From the NCBI GenBank assembly GCA_005784505.1, contig VCAZ01000039.1, positions 1,267,001-1,331,000 on the forward strand: a DNA stretch of 64,000 nt, written 5' to 3'. Shown here piece by piece: positions 36,881 through 49,907 of this stretch (the first letter of the stretch is position 1; the number at the start of each line of letters is the position of its first letter). The notes under the pieces are model-generated. The model saw only the letters and a program-made list of their open reading frames with translations. It was not told the DNA's origin and ran no database searches. A program made the position numbers and the translations under genes. Source of the DNA: Bagarius yarrelli (taxonomy: Eukaryota; Chordata; Actinopteri; Siluriformes; Sisoridae).

Positions 36881-36895
36881 ACGACCAGACGCATC

Positions 36896-36936
36896 TGACG
36901 TCATTCCGTCTGCCGCCTCAAACGCGCACGGATTGG
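36896..36936 (-). promoter_or_regulatory. Consensus CRE plus CCAAT box, nr2c2 promoter
   Basis: TGACGTCA at 36896-36903 is the full palindromic CRE. ATTGG at 36932-36936 is a CCAAT box on -, about 30 bp upstream of it in the transcription direction. Both lie in CpG-rich sequence just upstream of the probable first exon. The arrangement suggests CREB/ATF and NF-Y input; this is motif evidence only. Confidence 0.5.
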
Positions 36937-36999
36937 TGGATTTCCGCGAGAAGCTCCTGTCAGAGCAGCGCGCTGTCTGGGACCGTAATATAACGCAGT

Positions 37000-38440
37000 C
37001 TGTTTAGTTTATTCAGTTTATAGTTTCCGTTAGTTTGACAGTGACGTAATGCCTGTCAAAAATGCGGAAATAAATAAACCATCAAACAGTCCAACTGAGT
37101 TCATTATTAGTTTCAGACTTGGTGATGCACATAAACACTTAAAGGAAGTTTTAATTTCCCTTTGGGATAAATCTATCTATCTGTCACTCTGTGTCTTCCT
37201 GTCTGTCCATCCATCCATCCATCTAATTGCTCTTTGATTTTGCGACCCTATTTGTATGTGTTTATTTAATTATGTTTGTTTATTTGATTACTTTTAATGT
37301 ATTATACTGATTGCTGTTTTTCTTATGCATTTATATAGAATTTTTAGTCTTTCTTACATATTTGCAGTTTTATGGCTGCAGAAACATAAAAATGTTTTCA
37401 CTGTTGGAGAAATAAAGATCTATTTTATCTGATTATATTGCCATGGTTGTTTTGAATGGGTTTGAATATGTTTTTATAGGTCACATATATCGTAAATAAA
37501 GTATTGAGAAATAAAGATTTTCTGTTTAATTCTCCTAAATCTGTAAAGATTAAGGCCTCATTGATCAGTATAGATATAAAGCTTCGCCGTTATAAAGCTT
37601 CATGTGCTTTATAGGCTTGACAAATAATTGTGCATATGTATTGACAAAAGATGAAGTGTGAAACGTGTGTGTGTGTGTGTGTGTGTGCACAAAGAACAGA
37701 ACAGAAAGGCATACTGTGGAACAGCCAATAAGGGTCGATTAAATATTCTAGTTGTTTATATATATGTTCTATTTAAATTATAATTAATTCAAATTTTATT
37801 CAATTATCAATTTGTATTATTAATTTATTTACTTTAATTGATTTTTAATTATAACTAATTTACATTTTATTTCATTTTTATTATTATTAAATTGCATTAT
37901 TATTAATGTATTTATTTTTAAATGATTTTAATTTAAATATTTTAATTATTTATAATGAATGGACATCAACTATAAATCATAGCTATAAAAGTGCAACCCC
38001 GCGTAATAAACTACGTCAATAAATTCACAAGTTATACAACGATAAGTGATACCAATTTTCACAGCTAGATGGCGCACAAACACACAAAAAAAAGCACCAT
38101 CCGGGATTGAAAGCGCAATAAATTCTGCATCAACAGCGATTAGTCGGTTGTCTTTGACTGGGGCGCTGATGGGAGGTGTAGTTTAGGGAAGTAATCCGGA
38201 AATGGTGAATGATATATATGTTTAATGCTGATCGTGGAGGCAAAACAAGCAATAGACGTTAAATAGTGCAAATTTGGAAAAGACAGAAAAATGAAGGAGA
38301 CGCAGCAGCGATTAGACACCATTGTGTTGGTAACATTGGAAGGTTTATGACTTAAATCCCAGAAATACGTCGCCTGTGTTGGAAAAGAAGATAAAAAAAA
38401 AAAGAAATCCTTAATTAATCCTGGATGCTGAGATCAGCAG
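37000..38440. other. Gap between nr2c2 and b3galt4 promoters
   Basis: AT-rich, no exon found. It contains a short LINE-type 3' tail at about 37140-37225 (TTTCCCTTTGGGATAAATCT then ATCT and ATCC units), a (GT)n run at 37661-37686 and a weak CTCF-like word (GCTAGATGGCGC) at 38064-38075. The two genes diverge from here. Confidence 0.5.
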
Positions 38441-38466
38441 TACATCGTCGGGAATTTGTTTAACAG
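38430..38466 (+). other. b3galt4: Probable 5' UTR exon of b3galt4
   Basis: TTAACAG followed by a donor (GTACGG) at 38467 pairs with an acceptor (TTTTGTTTTCAG) ending at 38782. The second exon would begin at 38783 and hold about 160 nt of leader, with a minimal uORF (ATG at 38802, stop at 38813), before the ATG. The left end is unknown and approximate. Confidence 0.35.
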
Positions 38467-38832
38467 GTACGGAGTCCGGGAGGGGACATGTTCGGTTCAT
38501 TTAGTTTTGTCGTGGCCACGTGATATTATGTCATTGCCATGAGGTTATTTTGTCGAGGTAACGACATCCTTATGTCGTTATGTTTTTCTTCTCTAGCTAA
38601 TTTCGATCAGTCTGTTATATTTAGCTGAAGATCTAAACAGACGAAGGTGCTACTGTCCACATTTTTGCTGCCTCTTTGTATCCTTGTTCCATTTCACACA
38701 AAATTTTAGTGTATCTATCCATTCGTAGGTGATATTTTATGGTTCGCTACATGCTTTGGTTTCTATTTCCTTTTGTTTTCAGACAGACCTTGTTGTCGGA
38801 GATGTCCAAGTGATTTAAGGCTCTTCTGGGTG

Positions 38833-38845
38833 TAACCTTTGACCC
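38833..38845 (-). promoter_or_regulatory. DR1 nuclear-receptor element in b3galt4 5' UTR
   Basis: The + strand TAACCTTTGACCC reads on - as GGGTCA, A, AGGTTA: two AGGTCA-type half sites in direct repeat with one-base spacing, each with one deviation. DR1 elements bind TR4/TR2, HNF4A, COUP-TF and RXR heterodimers. It lies about 100 bp upstream of the start codon, next to the gene for TR4. Confidence 0.45.
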
Positions 38846-38940
38846 CAGACCTTTGAAACTATTTGAAGTGAGACTGCACCACAAGGAGAAGACAAGAAAT
38901 ATTTCTGATAGTTTGTGGTGGAACTTTTGCCATTGCAGGA

Positions 38941-40041
38941 ATGATGATCCGCGGCCTGTGGGTTTGTAAGGTCCGTCTGGTGAAGCACTATGGGCTGACC
39001 CCGGTCCTGTGTCTACTAGTGTTTGCCTGCCTATTTGCAAGTCTCTTCCTTGACCACATTGAGTTATGGGTTACTTCTTTGAGAATGAATGGAGTCGGGG
39101 GTACCCATGGAGGGATTCTTCCTCAGAGCGTGCCCCCTACACGTCCAGAAGAATACCTCCTTATGCCAAGTCCGCTTGTTTGTCAGCGTGCAAAGCCCTA
39201 TCTGATCACCATGGTGACTTCGGCTCCCGCAAATACAAAAGCTCGCCAGGCAATCCGTGACACCTGGGGTGGGGAAGTGCACGTCCAAGGGTATCGGATC
39301 ATGACTTTGTTTATGTTAGGGCAGGCATCTGATCCTGTTTTGACCAAACAACTGACGGACGAGGCACGGGAACACGCAGACCTTGTGCAGGGTCGCTTTC
39401 TGGATTCCTATGCTAACCTGACTTTAAAGACCTTGTCCATGTTAGCTTGGGCCCGCCGATTCTGCCCTGAAGCCCGCTTCCTAGCCAAGGTGGATGACGA
39501 TGTGATGTTCAACCCCAGTGCATTGCTACAGTACATTAACTTCAAATGGGGCCCACAGGAGCAGGAGCTTGAAGAAATCTATCTGGGCCGTGTTCATTTG
39601 AGGGTGGCACCGGATCATAATCCGACCAGCAAGCACTATTTTTCCAAGGATGCTTTCTCAGGTCCAGTCTTTCCTGATTACTGCAGCGGCACAGCGTACG
39701 TCTTTTCCCGCCCCGCTGTACTCAAGCTGTCTCTAGCAGCAGCTGCCACACCGTTGCCCAAGCCCTTGCCTCCTGAAGACGTGTTTGTAGGATTGTGTGC
39801 CCACACAGCTGGCATCGCTCCCACCCATTGCCCTCTTTTCTCTGGAGGACCACCCGTGCCATATTCACGCTGCTGCTACCAGGCCATGGTATCAGTCCAT
39901 CACACCCAACCTGAGAAAATGCTTCAGTACTGGGCGGATATGCATTCTAAAGCTCCCTGCTCTTGGGTGGGAGTCCGGACTTCACTTGGAATGTGTAAAT
40001 TGAAAGCACTTCTGGGAGACTTGTTATGGCCTGGATTATAA
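38941..40041 (+). CDS. b3galt4: Beta-1,3-galactosyltransferase 4 (GM1/GD1b/GA1 synthase), single coding exon
   Basis: 366 aa without introns, as usual for the family (human B3GALT4 378 aa). Type II Golgi membrane protein: a short basic N-tail, a membrane anchor at about 19-39, a stem, then the GT31 domain. Motifs: RQAIRDTWG (102-110), LFMLGQ (123-128), a glycosylation sequon NLT at 159-161 within DSYANLTLKTL, DDD at 185-187 (DxD, metal and UDP-galactose binding), YLGRVHLRV (214-222), PDYCSGTAY (245-253) and EDVFVG (279-284). The C-terminal CCYQ and APCSW...GMCKLKAL segments match B3GALT4 rather than other B3GALTs. It transfers galactose to GM2, GD2 or GA2 in ganglioside synthesis. The start is the first of two adjacent ATGs; which is used cannot be told. 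Neighbour wdr46 is also its neighbour in mammals. Confidence 0.93.
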   Translation: MMIRGLWVCKVRLVKHYGLTPVLCLLVFACLFASLFLDHIELWVTSLRMNGVGGTHGGILPQSVPPTRPEEYLLMPSPLVCQRAKPYLITMVTSAPANTKARQAIRDTWGGEVHVQGYRIMTLFMLGQASDPVLTKQLTDEAREHADLVQGRFLDSYANLTLKTLSMLAWARRFCPEARFLAKVDDDVMFNPSALLQYINFKWGPQEQELEEIYLGRVHLRVAPDHNPTSKHYFSKDAFSGPVFPDYCSGTAYVFSRPAVLKLSLAAAATPLPKPLPPEDVFVGLCAHTAGIAPTHCPLFSGGPPVPYSRCCYQAMVSVHHTQPEKMLQYWADMHSKAPCSWVGVRTSLGMCKLKALLGDLLWPGL

Positions 40042-40516
40042 ACGAGAGCCAAGAAGAGTATGCAGTGTTTCTACCTGAAGAATCATCAAGCTCCCGTGTA
40101 GGCGGTATGGAGATCTGTCGTAAATAATGTGCCAGTTGTCAAATATTTGTGCTATCTATTAACCCTCCCTGAACAAGCACTTTGTCACCTTGGTATGAAT
40201 GCCATTCGCTGTTTGTGTTTACAGTCTTGACTACTTTGCAAATAGGGTGTAGCACCAGTATCTTCTAAATGCAATTTTTTTCTTGTGAATGAAGTGAGCT
40301 TGCTGGGCATGGCCACAGTTTTTTTTAAACTTATTTATGACCCATTAAGTGGGGACAAAGCTGCAATAATTACAAAATGATGAATTCAGGCAATTTATTA
40401 AAGGTAAGAAGACGTTGTGGTTTTATTCCATCTGCATGTTTGGATTTTAATTTACCCTTCAAATATAATTGTGTTTGTAAATGATGCCACGCAATGGACT
40501 GGTGTCCCATCCAGTG

Positions 40517-40517
<1 letters not shown>

Positions 40518-40577
<60 letters not shown>
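40518..40577. repeat. (TC)n microsatellite in b3galt4 3' region
   Basis: An uninterrupted run of about 30 TC units, within the probable 3' UTR if a distal poly(A) site is used. Confidence 0.95.
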
Positions 40578-40578
<1 letters not shown>

Positions 40579-41548
40579 GATTCACAACAGTCCAGTGAAA
40601 TGAATAAATTCCATTGCTGATAATCCACAGGATATAGGCATCAATGCCTAGTGGGGGGTGTGAGAAGTTCTTCTTCCTAAAATTAGTTTATAAGTTTAAT
40701 CAGAATGAAAAAGCTTCATGTAAACATCTCAAGCTGAATAAAAACCCCAACCTGATTCAGATTTTAATAGAATTGTGAGGTTTGGGATACTGTTTCACAA
40801 CCTATTTAAACGGAAAATTTCTTCATGTAAATGATTAAATCAGGTTACTTTGAATTGTACGTCCTTGAAACTACGCCTGGTTTTGGAAAATGACTGGCGT
40901 GTCACGCTAACGTATTGTTTCTAATCCAAGCAAAGCCCTTAACAAGCTAAACCGCTAAAAAAAAATTGCTGCTAAAAAATGGCTTTGAATAAAAGGCTTC
41001 TGCTAGATGCCCGAAATGTGAATGAATGTCAAGTCTGCCTGAGTATTAATAACACAAGCAATCAGTTCCTAATGTATCGTATTTTAGTCATCTTTACACA
41101 TAATTCTTAACACATTAAGGCAAATAAATATCTCAACATTATTTATGTTCGAAATAAATGAAATGGAATAAATTGTGGAAAAACTTTTTTTATGAAGAGT
41201 TTAAAATTGACAAAAAAAGGTTTTATTTTAAGGGGTTTATACTGTGTATTTATACAATTTTAGACCCACTAGTGGAAGCCATAAGGATGTGATCCTAATC
41301 TGTACATCATTTGTAATTAATTCCAACTATTTATCCAGTTATATTACATTAACAGTCAAATTCATATGCTGGTCTATCAGGTTCATACTTTATTTATGTG
41401 TGGCATCCAACATGCTTGCAGTTTTAGGCTAAAGCATATGAAACTAGACGTGCAGTATGTATCTTGTAATCTAATATCACTTTAAATAGTGTTAATTGTG
41501 TTGTTAATTGTGTTAAAATGTCCACTGGTGATTTTGTGTTATCAGCTC

Positions 41549-41582
41549 AATAAAATGTGACGTGTAACAGATTCCAAATAAA
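41549..41582 (+). terminator. Candidate poly(A) signals of b3galt4
   Basis: AATAAA at 41549-41554 and again at 41577-41582, separated by a GT-containing stretch. This would give a 3' UTR of about 1.5 kb. An earlier AATAAA at 40737-40742 is an alternative. Confidence 0.4.
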
Positions 41583-41599
41583 AACACGCTTTTACAGTC

Positions 41600-43190
41600 T
41601 GTCAGGCTGTGGATTCATTCAGATCCAGGAAATGCCAAGACGAGAATTTGACTGCATTTTACACACGTTTATGCTACCTTTTATTAACCGCCTGCAGAAA
41701 AGGAAATAAATTAATGAAAAATATTGGAACAACAAGGTTTTTGCTCTACACTGAAGATATCTGAAGAAAAAATGTGACAATATATCAGAAAGGTAGCTTT
41801 TATTTCCTGATATTTGTATCACGTTGTGTTTTATAACTCAGACACTATCATTTCATATAAAAACAAACATATAGGAACATTTTCGGTGACATTTCAATCA
41901 AATGGGTTAAAGTTTTTAACATATTAAGTCCAAAACCTTCCATACCAATGAACTTTTTTTTGGGTAATTATTTTTCTACATAAAGAAGTTCCTTCCAATT
42001 AAATTAGATGTTTTTTCTTACTTATGTTAAATCATCAGTGAATATTATATAGAAGCTCAGCTCATAACCAGGACATTGCTAACATTATGTTTCACTGATG
42101 ACCTGGATGATAACCAGATTATTACTTTAGATTATTCTCACACATTGGCCATCATTTTAATAGAGGTTATTCTTGGTTAAAAACTTTTCCAGCTCATCTC
42201 TGAATTCTTATCTTTAATTCCTACTGCTGATAAGTGGTTTGTATCTCTTGGTATGGCTTAATGTCGCATCCAAACTGTAAAATGTGAAGTTTCCACCCTT
42301 CCCATTTGTTTTTTTGACTTACATTTCTGTTAGTTGTGTTTGTTTTCTTTGGCCAGCCTAAAACCCTTGCAGATGGTTGTATTGGCTTAGTTACATTTGT
42401 CCTTACACAGTTGCCTTACAGCAAAAAGGTCCCAGGTTCGTATGCCCAGCAGGGGTATTTCTGTGTGGAGTTTGCATGTTCTTCCTGTGTTTGCGTGGGT
42501 TTACTCCAGTTTCCTCCCCCGGTACAAAAACGTGTACGTTTGGATTGGTGATTCTAAATTGCCTGTAGGAGTGTGTGTGTGTGTGTGGTGGTTTGTCTGT
42601 AGGTGGCCCTGCGATAGACTGGTAATGTGTCCAAGGTGACCCCTGCCTTTCACCCAATGCCAGTTGGGATTGATTGCAGCACATCCCTGTGAGCCTGATT
42701 AGGAATAAGCGGGTATAGACAATGGATGATGTCATGTTGCCAGGATACATCACTTATTAACAATGACATAAAACTATTTATGTTGGGTTTCTAAATAATG
42801 GGTGTGGCATGAGACAAAAGTTTCTTCCTACAAGAAAGCATGTGGGTCGGTGAAATGTCCATTAAATTTCCACTAGATAGAAATGTAAATGTATGTAGAA
42901 GTTCTGATAGAAAAATGTACTTTATATTTTCTGCTTTAGCATAGGATGACCCGAGTTGGACTAGAAACAACGTGTACATGTAACACACGTGAACTCTTCC
43001 CGAAGTATATTTGTACTTTGTAGAAAAACCAGTAAGGATATTTAATATATATTACAGCAGGTATCATTTTTTTTTGGTACAGGAATGACATTTCCTTATG
43101 ATGATAAAGTATCACAGAGAAAATAGTCCAGGAGTGAGACACTACTCGGGCTACAAATGTTTGTGTGTTAGAAAACCAGCGTTCTGAATA
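41600..43190. other. Gap between b3galt4 and wdr46 (tail-to-tail)
   Basis: No exon detected. It holds a family 2 SINE at 42378-42725 and otherwise unremarkable AT-rich DNA. Confidence 0.55.
42378..42725 (+). mobile_element. tRNA-derived SINE, family 2
   Basis: Head TTGGCTTAGTTACATTTGTC with GGTTCGTATGCCC at the B-box position. The tail includes GTTTACTCCAGTTTCCTCCC and ends GATTAGGAATAAGCGGGTAT. Confidence 0.7.
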
Positions 43191-43195
43191 AGTCC

Positions 43196-43201
43196 TTTAT
43201 T
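43196..43201 (-). terminator. wdr46: Poly(A) signal of wdr46
   Basis: AATAAA on -, about 32 nt beyond the wdr46 stop codon (43235-43233). It would give a very short 3' UTR, as is common for nucleolar housekeeping genes. Confidence 0.6.
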
Positions 43202-43232
43202 CCTGTAAAAGCCACCAGCACAAAGCAGCTTC

Positions 43233-46200
43233 CTACTTCCTGAACCGGTCCAATGCTGCCTTCCCCCCCTGCTCAGCCTGCTGCTTGGCACTCTCCTTCC
43301 TCTCCTTTTCTTTCTCCATTCTCTCCGCCACCGTTTGCCGAATCACATCCTACATCGAGACGATGTTACAGGTGAGAAACAAGACCTGTGCTAATAAGCG
43401 CTTTTAACTAAAAGTATTTAAGCATGAAATAATAGATTGGGTTTGTGTGTAATTACATACCCTCTGATCCTCATGGGCCACTTTCTTCTTCCTCTTCTCC
43501 ACAGCACCAGCTGCACTTCTGCCTCTCTTTTTAAATCTTGGCTTAAACTTTTCATGTGCTAGTGGATCGTAGCCCTAAAAATAATAATGATGATGATGCA
43601 AATTAGTAAAATGATGCTTTTCGTTTTTTCATTACAATTAAGAAGTCTGACTGCGGTAAAGCCTGCAAAATAAAAAAAAACATCCAAATGAGCAGGTGCA
43701 CGCTCAGTGTGAGGTTTCTATCTCGCTCACACACCTTATACAATAAACGATGGCTGTAATATCAACCCAGCAGAGCATCGCTAAGAGAGACAGGAAGCAT
43801 CTGCGTGTGTGTTAGATACATGGTGGCATCACTGATAATATTACGGTGTTATTATATGCACTATATTTCTATTGCACAATAAATCACAATACAATATACT
43901 GTATATGTTAATATAATACCATGTGCAATATCACACTATGTGCAATATTATACAAAGTGTAATACGTATTATATATGCATGTAATACATCTTTTGTATAC
44001 TTTTGACTAGGGTTGCACAATATATATCGGTTCTGCATCGTCATGGCAAAGTGTGTATCTGCAGTAGTCGCATTACAGGATGTGCAATGTTGAGTGTGGA
44101 TTATATTTTCCTGCACTACAGTTCAGAACACATGAGTTGTAGATAAACTGCAAAATATTTTATAACAGAGTGAAAGTTTGGCATTTTCACATTGTTTAAA
44201 AAGGTCCGTTACTGTGTAAACATTCCAAGTAAGTTGTAAACATTAGGACACAAGAAACAATCACTTTTGTAGCTTTAACAAGGATTAATTGTAGGTAATT
44301 TATACAGAAGTCGATAGAGAATTATTTTACGTTTAATTATTCAATTTCTGTATCTGAATCTCAAAAAAACAAACATTAAAACACTGTTTACACCTTTGTT
44401 CTATTGTATTTATCTATGATTATAATTTGTGTATTATATTTTTATTTTTAACTTCCTTACAAAATCACCGTAATCATTTTTAAATAATGAATTATTTCCA
44501 AAATGATTTTTTTTATATATAGCAGAAAAACAAAATATCGCCATATCTGTTTTTTCTAATATCGTGCAGCCCAAACCGTTTACATATGTAAAGTATTTTC
44601 CTTATATTTCAATTATATTCATTTTCCTCGTAAGCAGTCTATGGTAAAAGTACTAGTAAATAAACATTTTATTTACTAATAATATAATGTGTATATAAAA
44701 TAATAAATTAATAACGTGAAACAATAATTCTAAATTTCTCATCTACTACTGATTATTTGAGCTTAAAGTTTTTGATTTAACATTAGATTCAGTGATTGCA
44801 CAATAAAGTAAAAACAAAATTGTAAAATAGCCAAAAAACAAAAGGTTTTTTTTTTTCAACAACAATATTTTTACAGTTTGTTTGGTCACATCATTAAATT
44901 ATACGCTTTAAATTTATTAATAACTATCGATAGGCATGTATGCTATAGATAGATAGATAGATATACAGACAGACAGAGTAAACTCACCAATGCCTCCACT
45001 CTTTCTTTATGTTTCTGTTCAAAAGTGGCCTGGTCCAATTTACCCAGCATCCCTGGATCCAGGCCAATCAGGTCAGGCTGTACTTTCTCCAAAAGCCCCT
45101 TGACCTCCCATTCCTGCCTCTGCTTTAAGCTGCGGTATGGGTTCACCTCCAGAGCATCAAAGTTTGCCTCACCCGCACCTACAAAACAAAACAAATGATG
45201 TCACACACAGTTAAAACCAAAAGCAACTTTTTCACTTTTTCAGGTAAGCCAAACGATCACTGTACTGCGCATGGATTCTCGTGTTTCTGCATGGATCCTA
45301 TTAGGATGCAATGTATTCACATTGCATAGTGTCATTTTTTACATCTTGTACTAACCTGGCACAATCATGCTTGTGAACCCTTCTCCATGTCCAATACCTA
45401 GTACATCCTCAAAAGGGCAAAACCCAACGCCCCAGACTGAACCTCTCACACGATGTGCCATGTAGGGCTTGGTTATCCGCCCGCCTCCCCACACATCCCG
45501 GTACACCTAAAGGTGATCATGAACATACGTTATTTCGAAATGTCCTGTTAGTGTATAACACATCATGGACTGGTTTTATTGAAAGCTAAAATGGCAGAAA
45601 AAAAAGCTATGTGAATATGTACCTGTACTACATCTCCAGTTGCAGCACTGAGCAGTCCTCTCTGACTGAGGGAAAGGCAGGAGGCTCCAGCAGGCAGGTA
45701 ATATTTATAAAGTGGCTTGAATGCTCGAATGTCATAAACTGCCAGCCTTCTGTCCAGCCCTGATGTCACCATATACCTGTCTCACACACACACATTTACA
45801 TTCAGTTACTCACCATAGCAGCTAATTTCTCTTTTTTTTAATACGATAAAACTAATTTTTCTCTATATGCTTTAAACATCTTTATCTTCTCAAACATAAG
45901 CAACACGTACGTGCCGGTTTTGTCAACAGCGAGCGATCGGACTGCTCCTCTGTGGCACAACATTTTAACCAGCGGCTCTTTCTGATTGGGTGACCACAGG
46001 CTGACGATGCCGTTCGGATGTCCTAAGTGGATGATGGCATTGTACGGATTCTGTGCCATCACGTCAAGCCTGCCTAACTTCGTGCAGATCGCTGCCACTT
46101 CCCTTCCTACGGACACATCCAGGTACTGCAGGAAACCGGTGGCGCTCTGAAAGAGTCGGACGCACATGAGAACACATTCCAAAAACACGCTAATATAACT

Positions 46201-49200
46201 TCTATAATACAGGTTTGGGAAACATGCGTCATGACGGACCGCTGTGGCGAGCAGAAAGTGGTAGGGGAGGAACTGCATGCGTAGGACGTCGTTGAATTTT
46301 TTGATGCAGTGCAACTCTACGCCTTTGGAGTCATAGATGTAGAGCCACTTCTTCTGAGCCACAGCAAACATGGCCTCGGTGTGAAGCCACCTAGTGGACA
46401 GCAGTGAAAAAGCTAATTAGTTACTGGAAGACAAAGCCAATAATCGTGCATGAAATATAATTTCTCTCACACGAGGATGAGGAAAAGTTAAGTTAAGCTA
46501 AATTCTTCTTGTTGGAGTGAATAATTGTTTTATTTTCTGAAATAAACAGCTATTTATTTAATAGGAACCAAGATTTAAAATCTGTTGCGAATGAAGCCTT
46601 TGCTTTGAATTAAATCTGGGGCTGATGGTTAAACAATACCCTGGGATCAGGGTTTATTGAGTTGCTCTACGAACTGAGGTGATCTACAAATAAAGACTTT
46701 TACGCAAATCAATCCATGGTACAAAAAATAAATTCTAGGTGAAAATAATTTAGCGATTATGTCTCTTTTTTCCCATAAACAAGCCTAGAATTGATCCTGT
46801 TAATGGACTTTTACAGTGTTTGGTAAATGTGGTCACTGCATCACTAGGCAATTTTAAGAGCTGCTGCCAGTATTTCGATTTTCCAGGGCCGTCATGTGTA
46901 ACATCACCAAAACGTCCTAATGTTTTAAATGCTCACTTTCCATTTTGAATTTCTTAAACATTTGGATGATTTTTTTTTTCTTTTTTGTGATGCTTGTAAA
47001 TTTTAGCATAAATATGAGTCTAAACATGATCAGATGAGTCATAAGGCAAAACGATGACCCTCAAGCGTACAAGATGTTTTCCAAAGAACTGTTTAAAGCC
47101 TGGTTTCTCCCAAGGTTTTTTTTCTATATATAGTTTTGGTCCTTTGCCGCCTCTGCCCCAGGCTTGCTTAACTGGGGACACTTAATTTACAGATTTTAGT
47201 TCAACTGAACTGCGTGTTTCTTTAGTAAGGGGTTCACAGTTTTGTCTTATTTGATTTGATTATGTAAAGACGCTCTGACAATTTTAAGAACCTTTACAAA
47301 GCAAAGGATCACATGTGATACTCCTGTTGCTACTCCTAAAAAGTTTTTCATTTATTCGATTGGGTTTACTTTGTCTACGTTAAGGACACCTGATGACGTT
47401 TTTAGGCCCAAATTATGCAAAAACATAGACAATTCAAAAACCTTTATAAACTCTTAAGTGAAAATTGTGTTTTTGCACTCACTTGACATCTTGAACCGTT
47501 TCCATGACATTCATCTCGCACATAAGTTTTTTGGACTGCCATTCTATGCAACTTACATGACCTCTCCTTCCACCTAGAAGCAAATGTCTAAAAGCATCCA
47601 CCACCAAAAGACAGGGTTAGATTTTTTTTTTTTTTTTTAATCCTCCAATGCAAATCTCTGAAATACAGCCGAAATGTTAGGTCACTGACCGGCCGTTTCT
47701 ACTGTAGTCGATTCTGTACGGTCCAAACTGGGTCAGATGCAGGTTAAAATACTGCATAGAGAGAGAGAGAGAGAGATTACCATTTCATGGAAAATGTGGC
47801 TATGAATTAAACATTCAATAAAATGAAGGACATTTCCATAAAATACTATTTGACTTGTGATGAAAGACGTAAAATTCCATTTACAAAATTAATCTTTCAA
47901 AGTGTGGGCTTATAAAAGGTGTCGTCTCATGACAGAAATGTTTTACAGTCAATGGACTGTTATAATCCTGACATTTTGCCTATTGTATTGCAGTGGCGCA
48001 TCATGTAAACCAGCTGCTCAAGTGTAGTTTTTAATAATGTAAATGTTGATCTATTGTATTTAGACATTTATACTATTGCCATTTAAAATATACTGTAGGT
48101 ATGCAGGCATGTCTATCTATCTATCTATCTATCTATACATACATGTATTTATCCATCCATCCATCCATCTATTTATCCATCCATCCATCCATTCATCCAT
48201 CTATTTATCCATCCATTCATCCATCTATTTATCCATCCATTCATCCATCTATTTATCCATCTATTTATCCATCCATTTATCATCATTATTATCCATCCAT
48301 TCATCCATCGATTTATATTTATCCATCCATTCATCCATCTACTTATCCATCCATTCATTTATCCATCTATTTATCCATCCGTCTATACACTTGTCCATTT
48401 ATCTATCTATCTATTTATCAGTGTGTTTACAGAGAACCAGTAAGTGTATGATCTACACAGACAGACCAGGCTTTATCCACAGAAAGCACAACAAGAAGCC
48501 TGGGCAATACGCATTGAGGTTACAGAATCTGGACTAAATAAATAACTCAAAAACTCTTGCATTAAAAAAAAAAAAAAAAAAAAAAAAAGTGTTACCTTCG
48601 CTCCTGATGTAATATCAACAGCCTCCGCTATGTCTTCCTGCGCTACAGTGCACGTATCCTCACCCTCATCCCCCTCCAGGAACCTTGTAGCACAACAAGG
48701 ATGCGTTTGTCAGTGTGTGCTTATGTCATCCTATAACAATCATCAGAGCCAAACGTTTTTATAATTAGGTGTATTACCCAGGATCCTCTGGGAGTAAAAG
48801 ATCGTATCGTGCAGCCTCTTTCTGTGCTAGATCAGACGCCGCCTCGGACTGTCTGATGATAGATTTTGTCTTCGCTTTAAGTGAATTTAACTGATAGGAA
48901 AAGGAAGAAACATTTTAGTGATTTTTCTTACTCAAACATTAAATATACACAAGTGTAAGAAATATGGATCATAATTAATCTAATGTGGCTATGCACCTCC
49001 TGGAAGTTACCTTATTAAATTTTTGGCCTCTCTGGAATTTCTGTAGCTGCTCTTCTGGGATAGGGGCTTCACCTGGGAAAGGGTCCTCTTTCTGAAGAAA
49101 TGACATGTTTAATCTCAGGACTGAGTGCAAACTCCGTAGGCGTTTAAAGAGTATTTACAGGTGTGATCCAGTGGCTTCCAAACATTTAAAATAATAAGTA

Positions 49201-49851
49201 ACTATAGAAAAACGTCATAACCAGGACAAATCCACCGTCAAGCCCAGTTTATTGTCATGTATACAGAAAGAATTTGTTGCATCACACAATGAAATTCATA
49301 CTCTAAGATATAATAATAAGGGAGAGAATAAAATGTAATCAATTAAAACCTATGGATTCTGGTTCTTATACAGCCAGACTAGTCTTGAGCCTTAATTCTT
49401 GATAGAAATTTTTAGTCGATTCTCATTTATGATTAGAGGAAATACAGCATTACATCATAATAAATAACTTGTACCCAATATTCAAGTGACCCCATTCTGA
49501 TTTTACATCCGATGTGGCATAGATGGGATATGACCACTGATCATGAAAGCAGGAAAAAAAGCACATGGATTCAGACCTCGTTCGTATGTGGTAATAAATG
49601 GGATATGAATCAGATACGTTAGTTAGGGTCTGCCAGGTAAACAAACAGATCAGATTTTTACCCGTCAACGAGAGTCGAACGTCCTTGAAGAAGCGGTGGC
49701 GCATAACGTCAACTCGGGTAAACATAAACAGCAACATATATAACTTGTGTGAGCGACATATATAACTGTGTATTTTGATATTGGTATAATTTTCTCTACT
49801 CAAAGTCTGTTTTGTCTGTAAACAAAATTTTTTTAAAAAGGAATATATATT

Positions 49852-49907
<56 letters not shown>

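Noticed and set aside
38747..39288. Reverse frames over the b3galt4 5' region
   Set aside because: Antisense shadows of the single coding exon; codon pattern and motifs favour + only.
48076..48537. Long open frames of 116-153 codons rich in Ser/Ile/His/Tyr
   Set aside because: They are translations of the ATCC/ATCT tetranucleotide array inside a wdr46 intron.
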